Shown: positions 7,659-17,885 of the stretch, in pieces | How the letters are laid out: each line of letters starts with the position of its first letter | Numbering within the stretch: position 1 is the stretch's first letter | Source: Candidatus Nomurabacteria bacterium | GTDB lineage: Bacteria > Patescibacteriota > Minisyncoccia > Phycocordibacterales > UBA9973 | DNA: 38,883 nucleotides | Reading direction: 5' to 3' | NCBI GenBank assembly: GCA_023267195.1 | Contig: JAHFNT010000002.1 | Coordinates: 151,830-190,712, forward strand | The notes under the pieces: generated by a model | What the model was told of the DNA's origin: nothing | What the model saw: the letters and a program-made list of their open reading frames with translations, nothing else | Database searches by the model: none | Made by a program: the position numbers and the translations under genes

Positions 7659-10370
7659 TTATAATGCGGGAGCTGGGTCAACAACGGGTTCTGGCAAAAT
7701 AATTATCTCGGGTGTAGGTTCTGGGACCGGAGTAACTTCTGGTGCTGGTGCTGGAATAGATTCTGGTGTTACTTCGAGTGTTGGCTCAGTTATTGGGTCT
7801 GGAGTTGGAACTGGATCTGGAGTAGGGGCAGGAGTTGGTATTGAAGCAGGAGAAGTACTTGAATTTATAAGCAATGCATCTAACTGAGATTTGGTAATAC
7901 ACGTCTTTGCACCAGAATCATCAGATACACAAAGGGATTTCGTATCGACTTCTCCGGTGAAAATTTTCGCTACCCCATTACCTGCATCTGCCAGCCACGT
8001 ACCAATAACAGTTTTAACATTTTTAAAGAAAGCAATCATGAAAGATTCTGAAGCGGAATTCTCAAGTGGAGTGATTGTCCCAGAAATAGCTTCAAGATTT
8101 AAATTCATATCTTGGATGGATTTCACAATCAGTGGAGTCACTTTGGAATAATCTACCATCCAAGGTGTTTTGCCTAAAACCAATGGGTCTGTCCCATTAT
8201 CTCCATTGGTAGTAACAGCCCCTGGAAAGATTTGATTCAAATCTTGCGCGATAAAACCTGTCATCTTTTGCTTGTTTGGATCACTAATGAAAGTAAAGTC
8301 TTCCACATCTATTTTCAATAAATCAGAGAGCCCGTAAGCAGTGGGTGTGATATTGTCCTTAATGCGCCTATCTGAAGAAAGATTGTAAGCAACAGTAGCA
8401 GCTGCATTTTGAGAAATACTACCAATAACCGTGGTATCTGGTCTTTGGAAAGTGATCAATTCTGAAGCTGCCACTCCAGTATCGTTCCCAGCTAAAACAA
8501 GGAGTCCATTGTTTTGACTTATACCACCGAGGGTATTTTCTACTCTAGCAGTGTGAGTGCCTGTAGTGGGGGTACCTGTAACATGAAAAATGTTCGCGGG
8601 CGAGCCACCAACACCGACTTTTCCACCACCTGAATTTAAAACAACATCTTTACTACTTAATAATCCACCACACCCTGGCCCTGCTTGATGTTTTGCATTT
8701 ATTGCAAGATTTCCATTTACATCAACTGTAAACGTGCTGTAAGTACAAGTACCAGAGTTACTATAGTTAAGTTTTAGTTGTGGATTTCCACTTCCATCTA
8801 CTATGTCTAATTTTGCGGCAGGTGTAGTCGTTCCGAGACCAACATCTCCTGTATCATCCACATTTATTCTCCTATTCCCGTCACCATCTGCAATGATAAT
8901 ATTATTGGAAAGATTTGCCGCAAGCCCAACTACATTGGCACCAATAATAGTATTACTTACACCCGTAATAATTCCTCCCCCTGAATCATAACCAATGGCA
9001 GTATTATTGTTTATATTATTTGGAGTCGCTGTACCATCACCCGCTCCTACCCCAGTCGCAGTAAATACTTCTCCTACGGTATTAGCCGCTGCGCCAATTA
9101 AAGTAAAATCTGTCGAACCGACTGAGGCGATAGTGTAACTAGTCCCGATGTTAAAAGCTCCCGCTGTTTGAGTAGTACCAAGATCATAAAGAGCGCGCAT
9201 CCCACTTGCAGTATTTTTATCACCATCTTTATTAGAATAAAGAGCTGTATATCCAAAGGCAGCGTTATCTATACCAGATATATTTAAATGATTTGCTTGA
9301 TAGCCAACTGCCGTATTACTACTTCCTGTAGTTGTAAAATAAAGTGGCTGAGTTCCAACTGCGACGTTGCCTGTTCCTGAAATATTTGAATAAAGAGCCT
9401 GAGAACCAAACCCGGTATTGTTGTTAGCTGTCAAATTATTCATTAAAACTTGATATCCTACCCCAGTATTTCCTGTACCGTCAGTATTTGAAAGAAGCGT
9501 TTGTGTTCCTACAGCAGTATTCCCTGTTCCCAAAAGATTTGCAGTTAGAGTTTGATAGCCAATTGCGGTATTGCTACTAGTAGAAACACTATTTAATAAT
9601 GCTTGGTAGCCTAGAGCGGTATTGTTTGAACCAGTAGTATTTAAATATAAAGCTTGATAACCTATACCCGTATTAGCCACCCCTTCTGTATTACTGTAAA
9701 GTGCTCGATAGCCATTGGCCACATTGTAGCTACCTAAGGTATTAGCCAACAAAGTTCCAGCACCAATAGTAGTATTGTAACTTCCTTGTGCCCCCGTGCT
9801 TCCCGTCATCGTAAAGTTACCAGAATTGATACCAATAAAAGTATTATTTCCATCGGTGCCAGTTAGAGCAAAATTGTGGATAAATTTTGCCCCCGTACCA
9901 TCGGCAACGATTATGGTATTGGAAAGATTAGTTGGCAATCCCGTTACATTGGCGCCAAGGATAGTATTATTGCTGCCAGTAGTAATGCCAAGTCCAGAAT
10001 TATAACCAAGAACTGTATTATCACTTCCTGTTGTATTGTTGTATAAAGACTGATAACCATTTACTGTATTACGAGAACCTGTAGTGTTGGATCGAAAAGA
10101 CTGATAACCACTCGCCGTATTTCGAACACCGGTCATCGTTGTATTACCTGCTTCTTTACCGAAAAAATAATTAAAGAGATCTACTTGAGAAGAAAAAGGA
10201 ACCAAAACATCACAATTGGCACTTGATTGCGAACATTCTGGATTAAATGTTTCTCCTGGATCATAAAATTGACCATCCCAAACAGCAAAAACTGTTCGGG
10301 CGGAATACAGCAGAGTAAAAAGGGAAACAAATAATACTATTGGTGTGATTTTATTAAAATAAAATTTCAT
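7659..10370 (-). CDS. large secreted repeat protein (NTAxGYxALxxNxTGxxN repeats) with S74 intramolecular chaperone domain and Pro-rich C-terminal tail
   Basis: Signal peptide MKFYFNKITPIVLFVSLFTLLYSARTVFA; many head-like repeats; SSDRRIKDNITPTAYGLSDLLKIDVEDFTF (S74 signature); PTPAPTPDPVPTP tail. TATAAT 6 nt from ATG 10370. Confidence 0.88.
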   Translation of the reverse strand: MKFYFNKITPIVLFVSLFTLLYSARTVFAVWDGQFYDPGETFNPECSQSSANCDVLVPFSSQVDLFNYFFGKEAGNTTMTGVRNTASGYQSFRSNTTGSRNTVNGYQSLYNNTTGSDNTVLGYNSGLGITTGSNNTILGANVTGLPTNLSNTIIVADGTGAKFIHNFALTGTDGNNTFIGINSGNFTMTGSTGAQGSYNTTIGAGTLLANTLGSYNVANGYRALYSNTEGVANTGIGYQALYLNTTGSNNTALGYQALLNSVSTSSNTAIGYQTLTANLLGTGNTAVGTQTLLSNTDGTGNTGVGYQVLMNNLTANNNTGFGSQALYSNISGTGNVAVGTQPLYFTTTGSSNTAVGYQANHLNISGIDNAAFGYTALYSNKDGDKNTASGMRALYDLGTTQTAGAFNIGTSYTIASVGSTDFTLIGAAANTVGEVFTATGVGAGDGTATPNNINNNTAIGYDSGGGIITGVSNTIIGANVVGLAANLSNNIIIADGDGNRRINVDDTGDVGLGTTTPAAKLDIVDGSGNPQLKLNYSNSGTCTYSTFTVDVNGNLAINAKHQAGPGCGGLLSSKDVVLNSGGGKVGVGGSPANIFHVTGTPTTGTHTARVENTLGGISQNNGLLVLAGNDTGVAASELITFQRPDTTVIGSISQNAAATVAYNLSSDRRIKDNITPTAYGLSDLLKIDVEDFTFISDPNKQKMTGFIAQDLNQIFPGAVTTNGDNGTDPLVLGKTPWMVDYSKVTPLIVKSIQDMNLNLEAISGTITPLENSASESFMIAFFKNVKTVIGTWLADAGNGVAKIFTGEVDTKSLCVSDDSGAKTCITKSQLDALLINSSTSPASIPTPAPTPDPVPTPDPITEPTLEVTPESIPAPAPEVTPVPEPTPEIIILPEPVVDPAPAL

Positions 10371-10436
10371 TTTTCTATTATATTTACTTATTAAGTATAT
10401 CACAAAAAGGTAGGGATTTATGCTTTTTCCCCACTA

Positions 10437-12008
10437 CTAAACTATTTTGCTCCCTGTCATTTCTTTCGGTTGTTTAATGCCAAGAAGATTTAAAATTGTT
10501 GGAGCTACATCGATTAGCGAGCCCGCAGGATTCTGTTGATATAAATTATCTAAGTTCTTTTCGCTTGGCTCTTTAAATTGTTCACTCACAAACACAATGG
10601 GCACGTTGGCGGTGGAGTGTTGGGTATCTGCTTTCCCAGTAGCTGGGTCCAGTAATTCTTCCGCATTTCCATGATCCGCTGTAATAATAATGGCTGTTTT
10701 TAAAAGATTCGTTCCTTTGACTATTTTTTCCAAAGATTTATCTACTACATTCAACGCTTTTTCGATAGCCGGAATATTTCCAGCGTGAGCCACCATGTCA
10801 CTATTGGCAAAATTAACCACCGTCAAAATATATGGTTTACGAATAGAATTTAAAACATTTTCAGTGATTTGTGGAGCAGACATTTCCGGATGCTCCAAAT
10901 AACCTTTACCGATCAGAACTCTCGAATGCGCGATCAACCTATCTTCCCCTTTATATGGGGCAAGTTTGCCTCCATTGAAAAAGTTTGTGACATGAGCTTC
11001 TTTTTCTCCCTCGGCGATGCGAATTTGTTTGTGTCCTTCTTTGCCTATAATCTCACCTAAAGTATTTGAAAGAACATCTGGCGGGTAAGCGACTAATACT
11101 TTAAAACTATCATCATAATTGGTCATCGTCGCAACTTCCAAATTTTTTAAAATATTTCCCCGATCAAATTCTTTAAAATCTTTAAAAATAAACGGCGCAA
11201 CAATTTGCCTCATACGATCATTTCTAAAATTAAAAAAGATAATTCCATCACCATCTTCTATTTTTATACCTTTTCCTTCTTCATCTACCAAAGAAGCAGG
11301 TACAATATCTGGATCAAATACTTTATCTTTATAAGATGCTTTTACATAATCTTCGGCTACTTTATATTTTTCTCCAATGTTCCGCACCATCACATCCCAA
11401 GCTTTTTTAACCAAAGGCCAATTCTTCACTCGATCCATCGCGAAATTACGTCCACCAATAGAAACTACCTTAGCTTTAGATTTTTCAAGAGCTTCTTTGA
11501 TTTTTTCCAAACTTTTGATCCCTTCTTCCGGCCCGCTATCTTCTCCATCAGTCAACATGTGCACATAAACAGAAGGAAAATTATTTTCAGCAAAAAAATT
11601 TAAAAGTCCTATCAGATGATCTTCGTGCGAATGTATTCCTCCCGGACTCACGCAGCCGATCAGGTGCACTTTGGAACTATTCTTTTTGGCGTGCTCTAAA
11701 ACTTTTAAAAAAGCTTCATTTTTGAAAAATTTTCTATCTTTAATTTCAGAATTTATTCGCGCTAGACTTTGTACGACCACACGGCCGGTACCCATCGCAC
11801 CATGTCCAACTTCACTATTGCCATAAATTCCCCATTCCAGTCCCACCACCAATCCAGCAGCGACCAAACTGTAAGACCGATAAGATGAAATTAAACTATC
11901 TAAAAAAGGCATATTTTTAGCGGTAATAGGATTCCCTGGACCCCTAGGCGCTAAACCAAAACCATCCAGAACTATCAGTATAACTTTATAAATATCATAT
12001 TTTTTCAT
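10437..12008 (-). CDS. gpmI: 2,3-bisphosphoglycerate-independent phosphoglycerate mutase
   Basis: VLIVLDGFGLAPRGPGNPI...GNSEVGHGAMGTGRVV...GCVSPGGIHSHEDHL...ITADHGNAEELLD. Confidence 0.95.
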   Translation of the reverse strand: MKKYDIYKVILIVLDGFGLAPRGPGNPITAKNMPFLDSLISSYRSYSLVAAGLVVGLEWGIYGNSEVGHGAMGTGRVVVQSLARINSEIKDRKFFKNEAFLKVLEHAKKNSSKVHLIGCVSPGGIHSHEDHLIGLLNFFAENNFPSVYVHMLTDGEDSGPEEGIKSLEKIKEALEKSKAKVVSIGGRNFAMDRVKNWPLVKKAWDVMVRNIGEKYKVAEDYVKASYKDKVFDPDIVPASLVDEEGKGIKIEDGDGIIFFNFRNDRMRQIVAPFIFKDFKEFDRGNILKNLEVATMTNYDDSFKVLVAYPPDVLSNTLGEIIGKEGHKQIRIAEGEKEAHVTNFFNGGKLAPYKGEDRLIAHSRVLIGKGYLEHPEMSAPQITENVLNSIRKPYILTVVNFANSDMVAHAGNIPAIEKALNVVDKSLEKIVKGTNLLKTAIIITADHGNAEELLDPATGKADTQHSTANVPIVFVSEQFKEPSEKNLDNLYQQNPAGSLIDVAPTILNLLGIKQPKEMTGSKIV

Positions 12009-12019
12009 AATAAATACTT

Positions 12020-13696
12020 TTATATTTTTATTTCTTTACTGATCCATCCCTTGTTGGTAAATACAGGTATTTCTTCGGTTCTCGTTGGCAAAATATGCGC
12101 AGGTGTGTAAGCTTTTAAAACATAACCGCCTTTTTTGGTAAGCAAAAAATAGCGGCCTTTATCATCAGAAACGGTAAAGTTTACTCGATCTCCACTTGGA
12201 TTGTGCAAAGCCACAAAACCGAAAGGAATAGCCTCGGAGGTTATTTTATCTTTGGTCAAACCGAAGGGTTTTAACTTAAATCCAGTACTTCTAATGATGG
12301 AAGTTAAAACTATAATTCCCAAAATGATAAAATTATTTTTGTTTGGATTCACTACAACACTGGCAATACCCAAAACTGATCCAATTGCAAATAAAAAATT
12401 GGCAATATCTGCCAGCGCATTGTTGAGCTGCACTGAAACAATTCCAAAATAAAAATTGTGTGAGATAGATTTTTCTCTGGGGTCCATCGGCAGATCAAAG
12501 TTTGTTAAAGCACTTGTTATATTGACTTGCCCCCCTTTGTAAATATTTGGATACAGTTCTTGTTCAATTTGAGTAGGTATTTCTTTAGAAGGAAAATCGT
12601 ACTTAGTTCTAAAAGCTTTTAGCTCTATAGGTTCTTTGGCCAAATCATCTGCGAGCAGGAAACCATATCGGCCATTTTCATCAGCGATAACAGTTTGCAA
12701 TTTTCTAGAATATTTATTTAAAATTTCCACTCGCGCAAAAGGAATCGGTCTTTTAGTAACGGAATCGTAAACAGTACCCCAAGGTTTAGGAGTTTTTCTG
12801 ATTCCCAAAATTTGCATTAAAGCAATAAAAAGATAGAAAAGATAGTTTAAAAATGGCAAACCAGACAGAAAAGCAGGCAACAACACGAAAGTTGAAACAG
12901 CCACTGGAATAGCCACAGAAACTTGTTCTATTTTTTTTACATTTGGATTGTTTACAGAACCCTGAATAGAAGTAAATACTTTTTCTATATTATTACCAAT
13001 AATTGAAATAATGATAGGTAATATTCTAGTTTCTTCACTACTTCCTCCACCGCCACTAGGAGGGGTTGTCCCACCTCCACCACCGACGGGAGGAAGAACT
13101 CCACCACCGCCACCACCTGGAGGGGTTGTCCCACCTCCACCACCGACGGGAGGAAGAACTCCACCACCGCCACCACCTGGAGGGGCTCCGCCACTTCCAC
13201 TACGAATACTTGCTGGTCTCCAGTCGGTTTTTACTTTATAGTCTGCAACAGCACAAGAATTTGTATTAATACAATTAAAACTAATAACACTGCTGTCAGA
13301 CAGAATTGTGGCATAACCTAAAAATTCTCCACTTGAATTTATAGTAACACCACTAAAATTAATCCAACCTATATTTTTCCCCCAAGCTGAGCCAGCAAGT
13401 ATTCCCTCTCCGTTGTTTGTAACCCCCGAGACAACCGGCCTCAGATTTATCCAGCCGTATTGAACACTCCAAAAATTCCCAGTAACCGCTGTATCAGTGA
13501 CCCGAACATTGCAATTATCACAACCAAAATTTAGCCAGCCGGTGCGTTCTCCCCAAGCTTCTTTATATGTAGAATCGATTGTCCCAATCGTTTCTGATGC
13601 AGAAACTAAATTATTAAGAGAAAAAAATAAAGATAAAACCGCAAAAAACAATAAACCTAAAGAGGGTAATTTTATTCTAAAAATTTTTTGCAACAT
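12020..13696 (-). CDS. membrane-anchored surface protein with WINF motifs, Gly/Pro-rich linker and two carboxypeptidase-regulatory-like domains
   Basis: GWLNFGCDN, YGWINLRP and GWINFSG motifs; GGGGTTPPGGGG linker; TM pairs; two PWGTVYDSVTKRPIPFARVEIL-type domains; start trimmed to MLQKIFRIK. Confidence 0.8.
   Translation of the reverse strand: MLQKIFRIKLPSLGLLFFAVLSLFFSLNNLVSASETIGTIDSTYKEAWGERTGWLNFGCDNCNVRVTDTAVTGNFWSVQYGWINLRPVVSGVTNNGEGILAGSAWGKNIGWINFSGVTINSSGEFLGYATILSDSSVISFNCINTNSCAVADYKVKTDWRPASIRSGSGGAPPGGGGGGVLPPVGGGGGTTPPGGGGGGVLPPVGGGGGTTPPSGGGGSSEETRILPIIISIIGNNIEKVFTSIQGSVNNPNVKKIEQVSVAIPVAVSTFVLLPAFLSGLPFLNYLFYLFIALMQILGIRKTPKPWGTVYDSVTKRPIPFARVEILNKYSRKLQTVIADENGRYGFLLADDLAKEPIELKAFRTKYDFPSKEIPTQIEQELYPNIYKGGQVNITSALTNFDLPMDPREKSISHNFYFGIVSVQLNNALADIANFLFAIGSVLGIASVVVNPNKNNFIILGIIVLTSIIRSTGFKLKPFGLTKDKITSEAIPFGFVALHNPSGDRVNFTVSDDKGRYFLLTKKGGYVLKAYTPAHILPTRTEEIPVFTNKGWISKEIKI
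13059..13184. repeat. 60-bp in-frame tandem repeat (two perfect copies plus partial) coding Gly/Pro linker
   Basis: Lines 13081 and 13141 are identical over about 55 bases; unit translates to GGVLPPVGGGGGTTPPGGGG. Confidence 0.95.
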
Positions 13697-13821
13697 TTCA
13701 TCTATTGTATCAATATTATTCTTGTTATAAAAGAAAGGATGGGGATAAAAAATTTGCATGTATAGTGCTATAACATTGCACACAAATTGCTTTTTGTTTT
13801 AAAATATGCGATAATGGTCTT

Positions 13822-14058
13822 ATGAATTTAGTAGCCCGAATTCTGCCTTATGCGCAGATTATCCTTTCGGTAATATTAGTAACAACCGTTTTGCTTCAGC
13901 AGTCTGCTGCAGGTTTGGGTGGGGCTTTAGGAAGCGGTGACACTCAATCTTTCCATCACACCCGCCGGGGCTTTGAAAAGTTCCTTTTCTATTTGTCTGT
14001 GGTATGCGCCATTCTTTTTGCTTTATTTGCGTTTTTGTCTATAATTATAAAAGCGTAA
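13822..14058 (+). CDS. secG: preprotein translocase subunit SecG
   Basis: ILSVILVTTVLLQQSAAGLGGALGSGDTQSFHHTRRGFEKFLF; TTGCTT-17-GATAAT-6-ATG. Confidence 0.93.
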   Translation: MNLVARILPYAQIILSVILVTTVLLQQSAAGLGGALGSGDTQSFHHTRRGFEKFLFYLSVVCAILFALFAFLSIIIKA

Positions 14059-14115
14059 GTATATAGAGTGTATAGAAAGTTTTTGCTCGAAGTAATTTAT
14101 TTCAGTATTTCTTAT

Positions 14116-15882
14116 ATGGAAAAATTTTATAGTTGGATACGCCAGTCGAAAATTGCCGGCAAATTGTCCAAAAAAGATGAAATCAACTTGGCTTTGAATT
14201 CTTTTTCAAAAAAAGAATGGGCTGTTTTTGTTATATTTACAACAATACTCTTGATAAGCACACTTTTGATGTTGGAAAGCATAAACAAATCACTCTTGGT
14301 GAGCATACCGCTCCGCGGGGGATCCACTTCCATAGGGGTTGTTGGCACTCCACGTTTTGTGAATCCAGTACTGGCTAATTCCCCCGCAGATTTAGACATG
14401 ATAGCGCTTGTTTATTCAGGCCTAATGAGGAAAAATCCTGATGGGGTGCTTTTTCCAGACCTAGCAGAAAAATATGAGATGTCAAAAGATGCTTTAGTTT
14501 ATACTTTCACTTTAAAAGATAAAATATTTTTCCACGACGGAAAACCAGTCACCGCCGATGATGTTATTTTTACTATCAACAAAGCGAAGGATTCAGTGAT
14601 CAAAAGTCCTCATGGTGTCCACTGGGAAGGTGTGAACGCTATCAAATTGGACGAAAAAACAATTCAATTCACCCTCAAACAACCTTATCCCTCGTTTCTG
14701 GAAAATGCGACTTTGGGAATTATTCCAGAATCCATTTGGGGCGACTCTCCCATAGAGCTAAACAACGCGAATATTTCCCCTGTAGGTTCAGGACCGTATA
14801 TGGTTGAAAATATCACAAAAGAACCTTCGGGAGTTATAAATTCCTATGAATTGGTAGCGTTTAAAAAATTCATATTGGGGGAACCGTACATAAAAAGTCT
14901 CAGTGTGCATTTTTATTCTAACGAAGAGGATCTAATCAGTGCCCTTGAAAATAAAGAAGTTGACCAAGTAAGCTCTATTACACCACTCAATGCAGATATC
15001 TTAAAAGAAAGAAACTATATGGTAGAATCCTCAATACTTCCACGAGTGTTCGGACTTTTCTTTAATCAAAACCAAAATCAGCTTTTTACAAACAAATCCA
15101 TAACTAAAGCGATAGACCAGGCTATAGATAAAAACAAAATAGTGCGCGAGGTGTTATTTGGATATGGCGCAGCTATTGATGACCCAATACCCCCCAACAT
15201 GATTGAATATCAAAAATTATCTAGCAAGGCAAGCACGTCTAGAGACGGGGTACTGAAGAGCGTGGAAACACTTCTAGCTAAAGATGGTTGGTCAAAAGGT
15301 GAAGACGGATTCTTGCAAAAAACTATAGTAGATAAAAATAAAAAGAAAACCACCACCAAGCTTGAGTTTTCTATCTCAACCGGCAATGCCGCAGAATTAG
15401 TAAAAACTGCTGAAATAATAAAGCAGGATTTAGAAAAAATAGGAATGAAAGTAGACGTTAAAACATTCGAGGTTGGCAACTTAAATCAAAGCGTAATACG
15501 CCCGCGCAAGTATGATGCCCTCCTTTTCGGCCAAATCATCAACTATGAATCAGATCTTTTCGCTTTTTGGCATTCCTCTCAAAGGAAAGATCCGGGGCTT
15601 AATGTCGCCATCTATACTAATGCGAAAGTGGATAAAATTTTGGAAGATGCATTTACCACTATCAATAAGCAGGAAAGAATAAGAAAGTACGCCCAATTTG
15701 AAGAAGAAATAAGGAAGGACATGCCAGCTGTTTTCCTATATAGCCCTAATTTCATATATGTAGTTCCGAAAAATCTAAAAGGTTTCTATATTAATCACAT
15801 TATTTTACCATCGGATCGTTTCTCAAATATATATTCATGGTATACCGAAACACAAAATGTTTGGAAAATATTTTCTAAGTAA
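14116..15882 (+). CDS. ABC transporter substrate-binding protein, family 5 (peptide-binding type), membrane anchored
   Basis: GTPRFVNPVLANSPADLDMIALVYSGLMRKNPDGVLFPDLAEKYEMSKDALVYTFTLKDKIFFHDGKPVTADDV. Confidence 0.92.
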   Translation: MEKFYSWIRQSKIAGKLSKKDEINLALNSFSKKEWAVFVIFTTILLISTLLMLESINKSLLVSIPLRGGSTSIGVVGTPRFVNPVLANSPADLDMIALVYSGLMRKNPDGVLFPDLAEKYEMSKDALVYTFTLKDKIFFHDGKPVTADDVIFTINKAKDSVIKSPHGVHWEGVNAIKLDEKTIQFTLKQPYPSFLENATLGIIPESIWGDSPIELNNANISPVGSGPYMVENITKEPSGVINSYELVAFKKFILGEPYIKSLSVHFYSNEEDLISALENKEVDQVSSITPLNADILKERNYMVESSILPRVFGLFFNQNQNQLFTNKSITKAIDQAIDKNKIVREVLFGYGAAIDDPIPPNMIEYQKLSSKASTSRDGVLKSVETLLAKDGWSKGEDGFLQKTIVDKNKKKTTTKLEFSISTGNAAELVKTAEIIKQDLEKIGMKVDVKTFEVGNLNQSVIRPRKYDALLFGQIINYESDLFAFWHSSQRKDPGLNVAIYTNAKVDKILEDAFTTINKQERIRKYAQFEEEIRKDMPAVFLYSPNFIYVVPKNLKGFYINHIILPSDRFSNIYSWYTETQNVWKIFSK

Positions 15883-15901
15883 AAAATAAATTTAAAAAAA
15901 T

Positions 15902-17872
15902 ATGACAAAAAAAACAAGACTATCATTCTCTTCACTCAGTATTGAGAATGAAAAGCCTAATCAAGAAGAAAATAAAACAACCTATCATTCTACTGTAGCA
16001 GGAGGACACCATAAAGACCATGGGACTTCTGTTGGCCACAGACCCTTGGGCGATACCTACAAAAAAAGATCCTCCAAAAGCTCTACCTATCAATATGCCC
16101 ACAAAGGCCACGGTCAATCTAAAGGATCCAATAGTTACAGCGCTAAAAACAACCAAAAGAAAAGTGAAATTGAATATAAAATTCCGCCTGTTTCTGCGGG
16201 AACAATTCGGATTGTTCCATTAGGAGGAGTGGAAGAAGTGGGAAGAAATATGATTGTGGTGGAATCAGAAGATGACATGATTATTTTAGATATAGGATTT
16301 CACTTCATAGACGAAGATGAAGCGATGGGAGCTGATTTTACACTGCCAAATTTCAAATATGTTGAGGAAAGAAAAAACAAAGTGCGTGCAGTTGTTATAA
16401 CGCACGGGCATCTAGACCATATCGGTGGAATACCTTACATCATCGATCGCATAGGCAATCCGCCCATCTATGGCCAATTCCTTACAACCCTTATGATAAA
16501 AAAGCGACAAGAGGAATTTGTGGGAAATAAACCCCTGGATCTTCGTGTGGTAGATAAAGATACAAAAATAAAATTTAATCAACTTTCCCTAGGATTTTTC
16601 CCTGTGTTTCATTCAATCCCTGACTCAATGGGAGCTATTATTGGCACACAATATGGAAATATACTTGTATCAGGCGATATGAAACTTGAACATGAAAAAG
16701 GCAAACCCACAGCGAAAGAACAGAAAAAATGGGAAGACTTGGGAAAGGGTAAAACATTGTTGCTCATTGCTGACTCGACAAACGCTGAAGTTCCTGGATT
16801 TTCTATTGAAGAGAGGGAGGTTCAGAAAAACATAGAAGAAATAATTAGAACAGTCAAAGGCAGACTCATTATCGGCACTTTTGCTTCTCAATTCGACCGT
16901 ATGATTAAAATAGTTGAAATCTGCGAACGTTTTAATAAAAAAATTGTAATCGAAGGCAGAAGCATGAAAAACAATATTGAGATAGCGAAACTCGCCAACA
17001 TGCTCAAACCGAAAGAAAACACCTTTATCACTTCACAAGAAATAGATAACTACCCTCCTGACAAAATAGTAATTATCGCTACCGGTGCCCAGGGTGAGGA
17101 GCATGCAGCGCTCATGCGTATCGCTACGGGTAGAGATAAAAATATCAAGTTTAGTTCTAAGGATACTGTCCTCTTATCTTCTTCGGTTATTCCGGGAAAC
17201 GAAGTGAACATACAAAAACTAAAAGATAATTTATACAGACATGATTTGAGACTTATTCACTATGGAATGTCTGAAGTTCACTCAGGCGGTCATGCCAGAC
17301 AAGAAGATTTGGTGTGGATCAATAAAACGGTCAATCCTAAATTCTTCATGCCTGGATATGGAAATCACTCGATGCTACGCATTCATGCTCAGATAATAAA
17401 TGAAAGAAATAATTTTCCGAAAGAAAATATCGTCGTACCAGACAATGGAATGATTGTAGAAATTGTAGACAAAGGGAGCAAGATAACCATACGAAAAGAA
17501 AAAGCTCCTTCTAGCATGATGGTAGTCGACGGACTTACTATCGGTAATGTACAGGATGTTGTTGTTCGTGATCGAGTGATGCTTGCTCAAGATGGAATGT
17601 TTGTAATCATAGCACTCGTAGATCAGAAAACTGGAAAATTGAAGAAGTCCCCGGATTTGATTTCTCGTGGATTCGTGTACCTGAAGGAAAACCAGGAACT
17701 TCTACGCCAAGTAAGGGTTATGATCAAGAAAAGCGTGGAAGACGCTACTCTGAAAAACAACACAGTGGATTTCGATTATATTAAGCAAGGTTTAGGAGAG
17801 AATATATCAAAATTCCTGTATCAAAAAACTGCCAAGAGACCGCTCGTGATACCTGTCATATTAAGCGTATAA
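15902..17872 (+). CDS. rnj: ribonuclease J with N-terminal low-complexity extension
   Basis: IRIVPLGGVEEVGRNMIVVE...VVITHGHLDHIGGIPYII...MSEVHSGGHARQED...FMPGYGNHSMLRIHA. Confidence 0.95.
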   Translation: MTKKTRLSFSSLSIENEKPNQEENKTTYHSTVAGGHHKDHGTSVGHRPLGDTYKKRSSKSSTYQYAHKGHGQSKGSNSYSAKNNQKKSEIEYKIPPVSAGTIRIVPLGGVEEVGRNMIVVESEDDMIILDIGFHFIDEDEAMGADFTLPNFKYVEERKNKVRAVVITHGHLDHIGGIPYIIDRIGNPPIYGQFLTTLMIKKRQEEFVGNKPLDLRVVDKDTKIKFNQLSLGFFPVFHSIPDSMGAIIGTQYGNILVSGDMKLEHEKGKPTAKEQKKWEDLGKGKTLLLIADSTNAEVPGFSIEEREVQKNIEEIIRTVKGRLIIGTFASQFDRMIKIVEICERFNKKIVIEGRSMKNNIEIAKLANMLKPKENTFITSQEIDNYPPDKIVIIATGAQGEEHAALMRIATGRDKNIKFSSKDTVLLSSSVIPGNEVNIQKLKDNLYRHDLRLIHYGMSEVHSGGHARQEDLVWINKTVNPKFFMPGYGNHSMLRIHAQIINERNNFPKENIVVPDNGMIVEIVDKGSKITIRKEKAPSSMMVVDGLTIGNVQDVVVRDRVMLAQDGMFVIIALVDQKTGKLKKSPDLISRGFVYLKENQELLRQVRVMIKKSVEDATLKNNTVDFDYIKQGLGENISKFLYQKTAKRPLVIPVILSV

Positions 17873-17885
17873 AATAATATAAAAC

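Noticed and set aside
7648-8991. Gly/Ser-rich plus-strand ORFs antisense to the S74 protein
   Set aside because: Shadow ORFs created by the repeat composition of the minus-strand gene.
13011-13269. Proline-rich plus-strand ORFs opposite the Gly-rich linker
   Set aside because: Mirror translations of the 60-bp repeat antisense to a larger coding gene.
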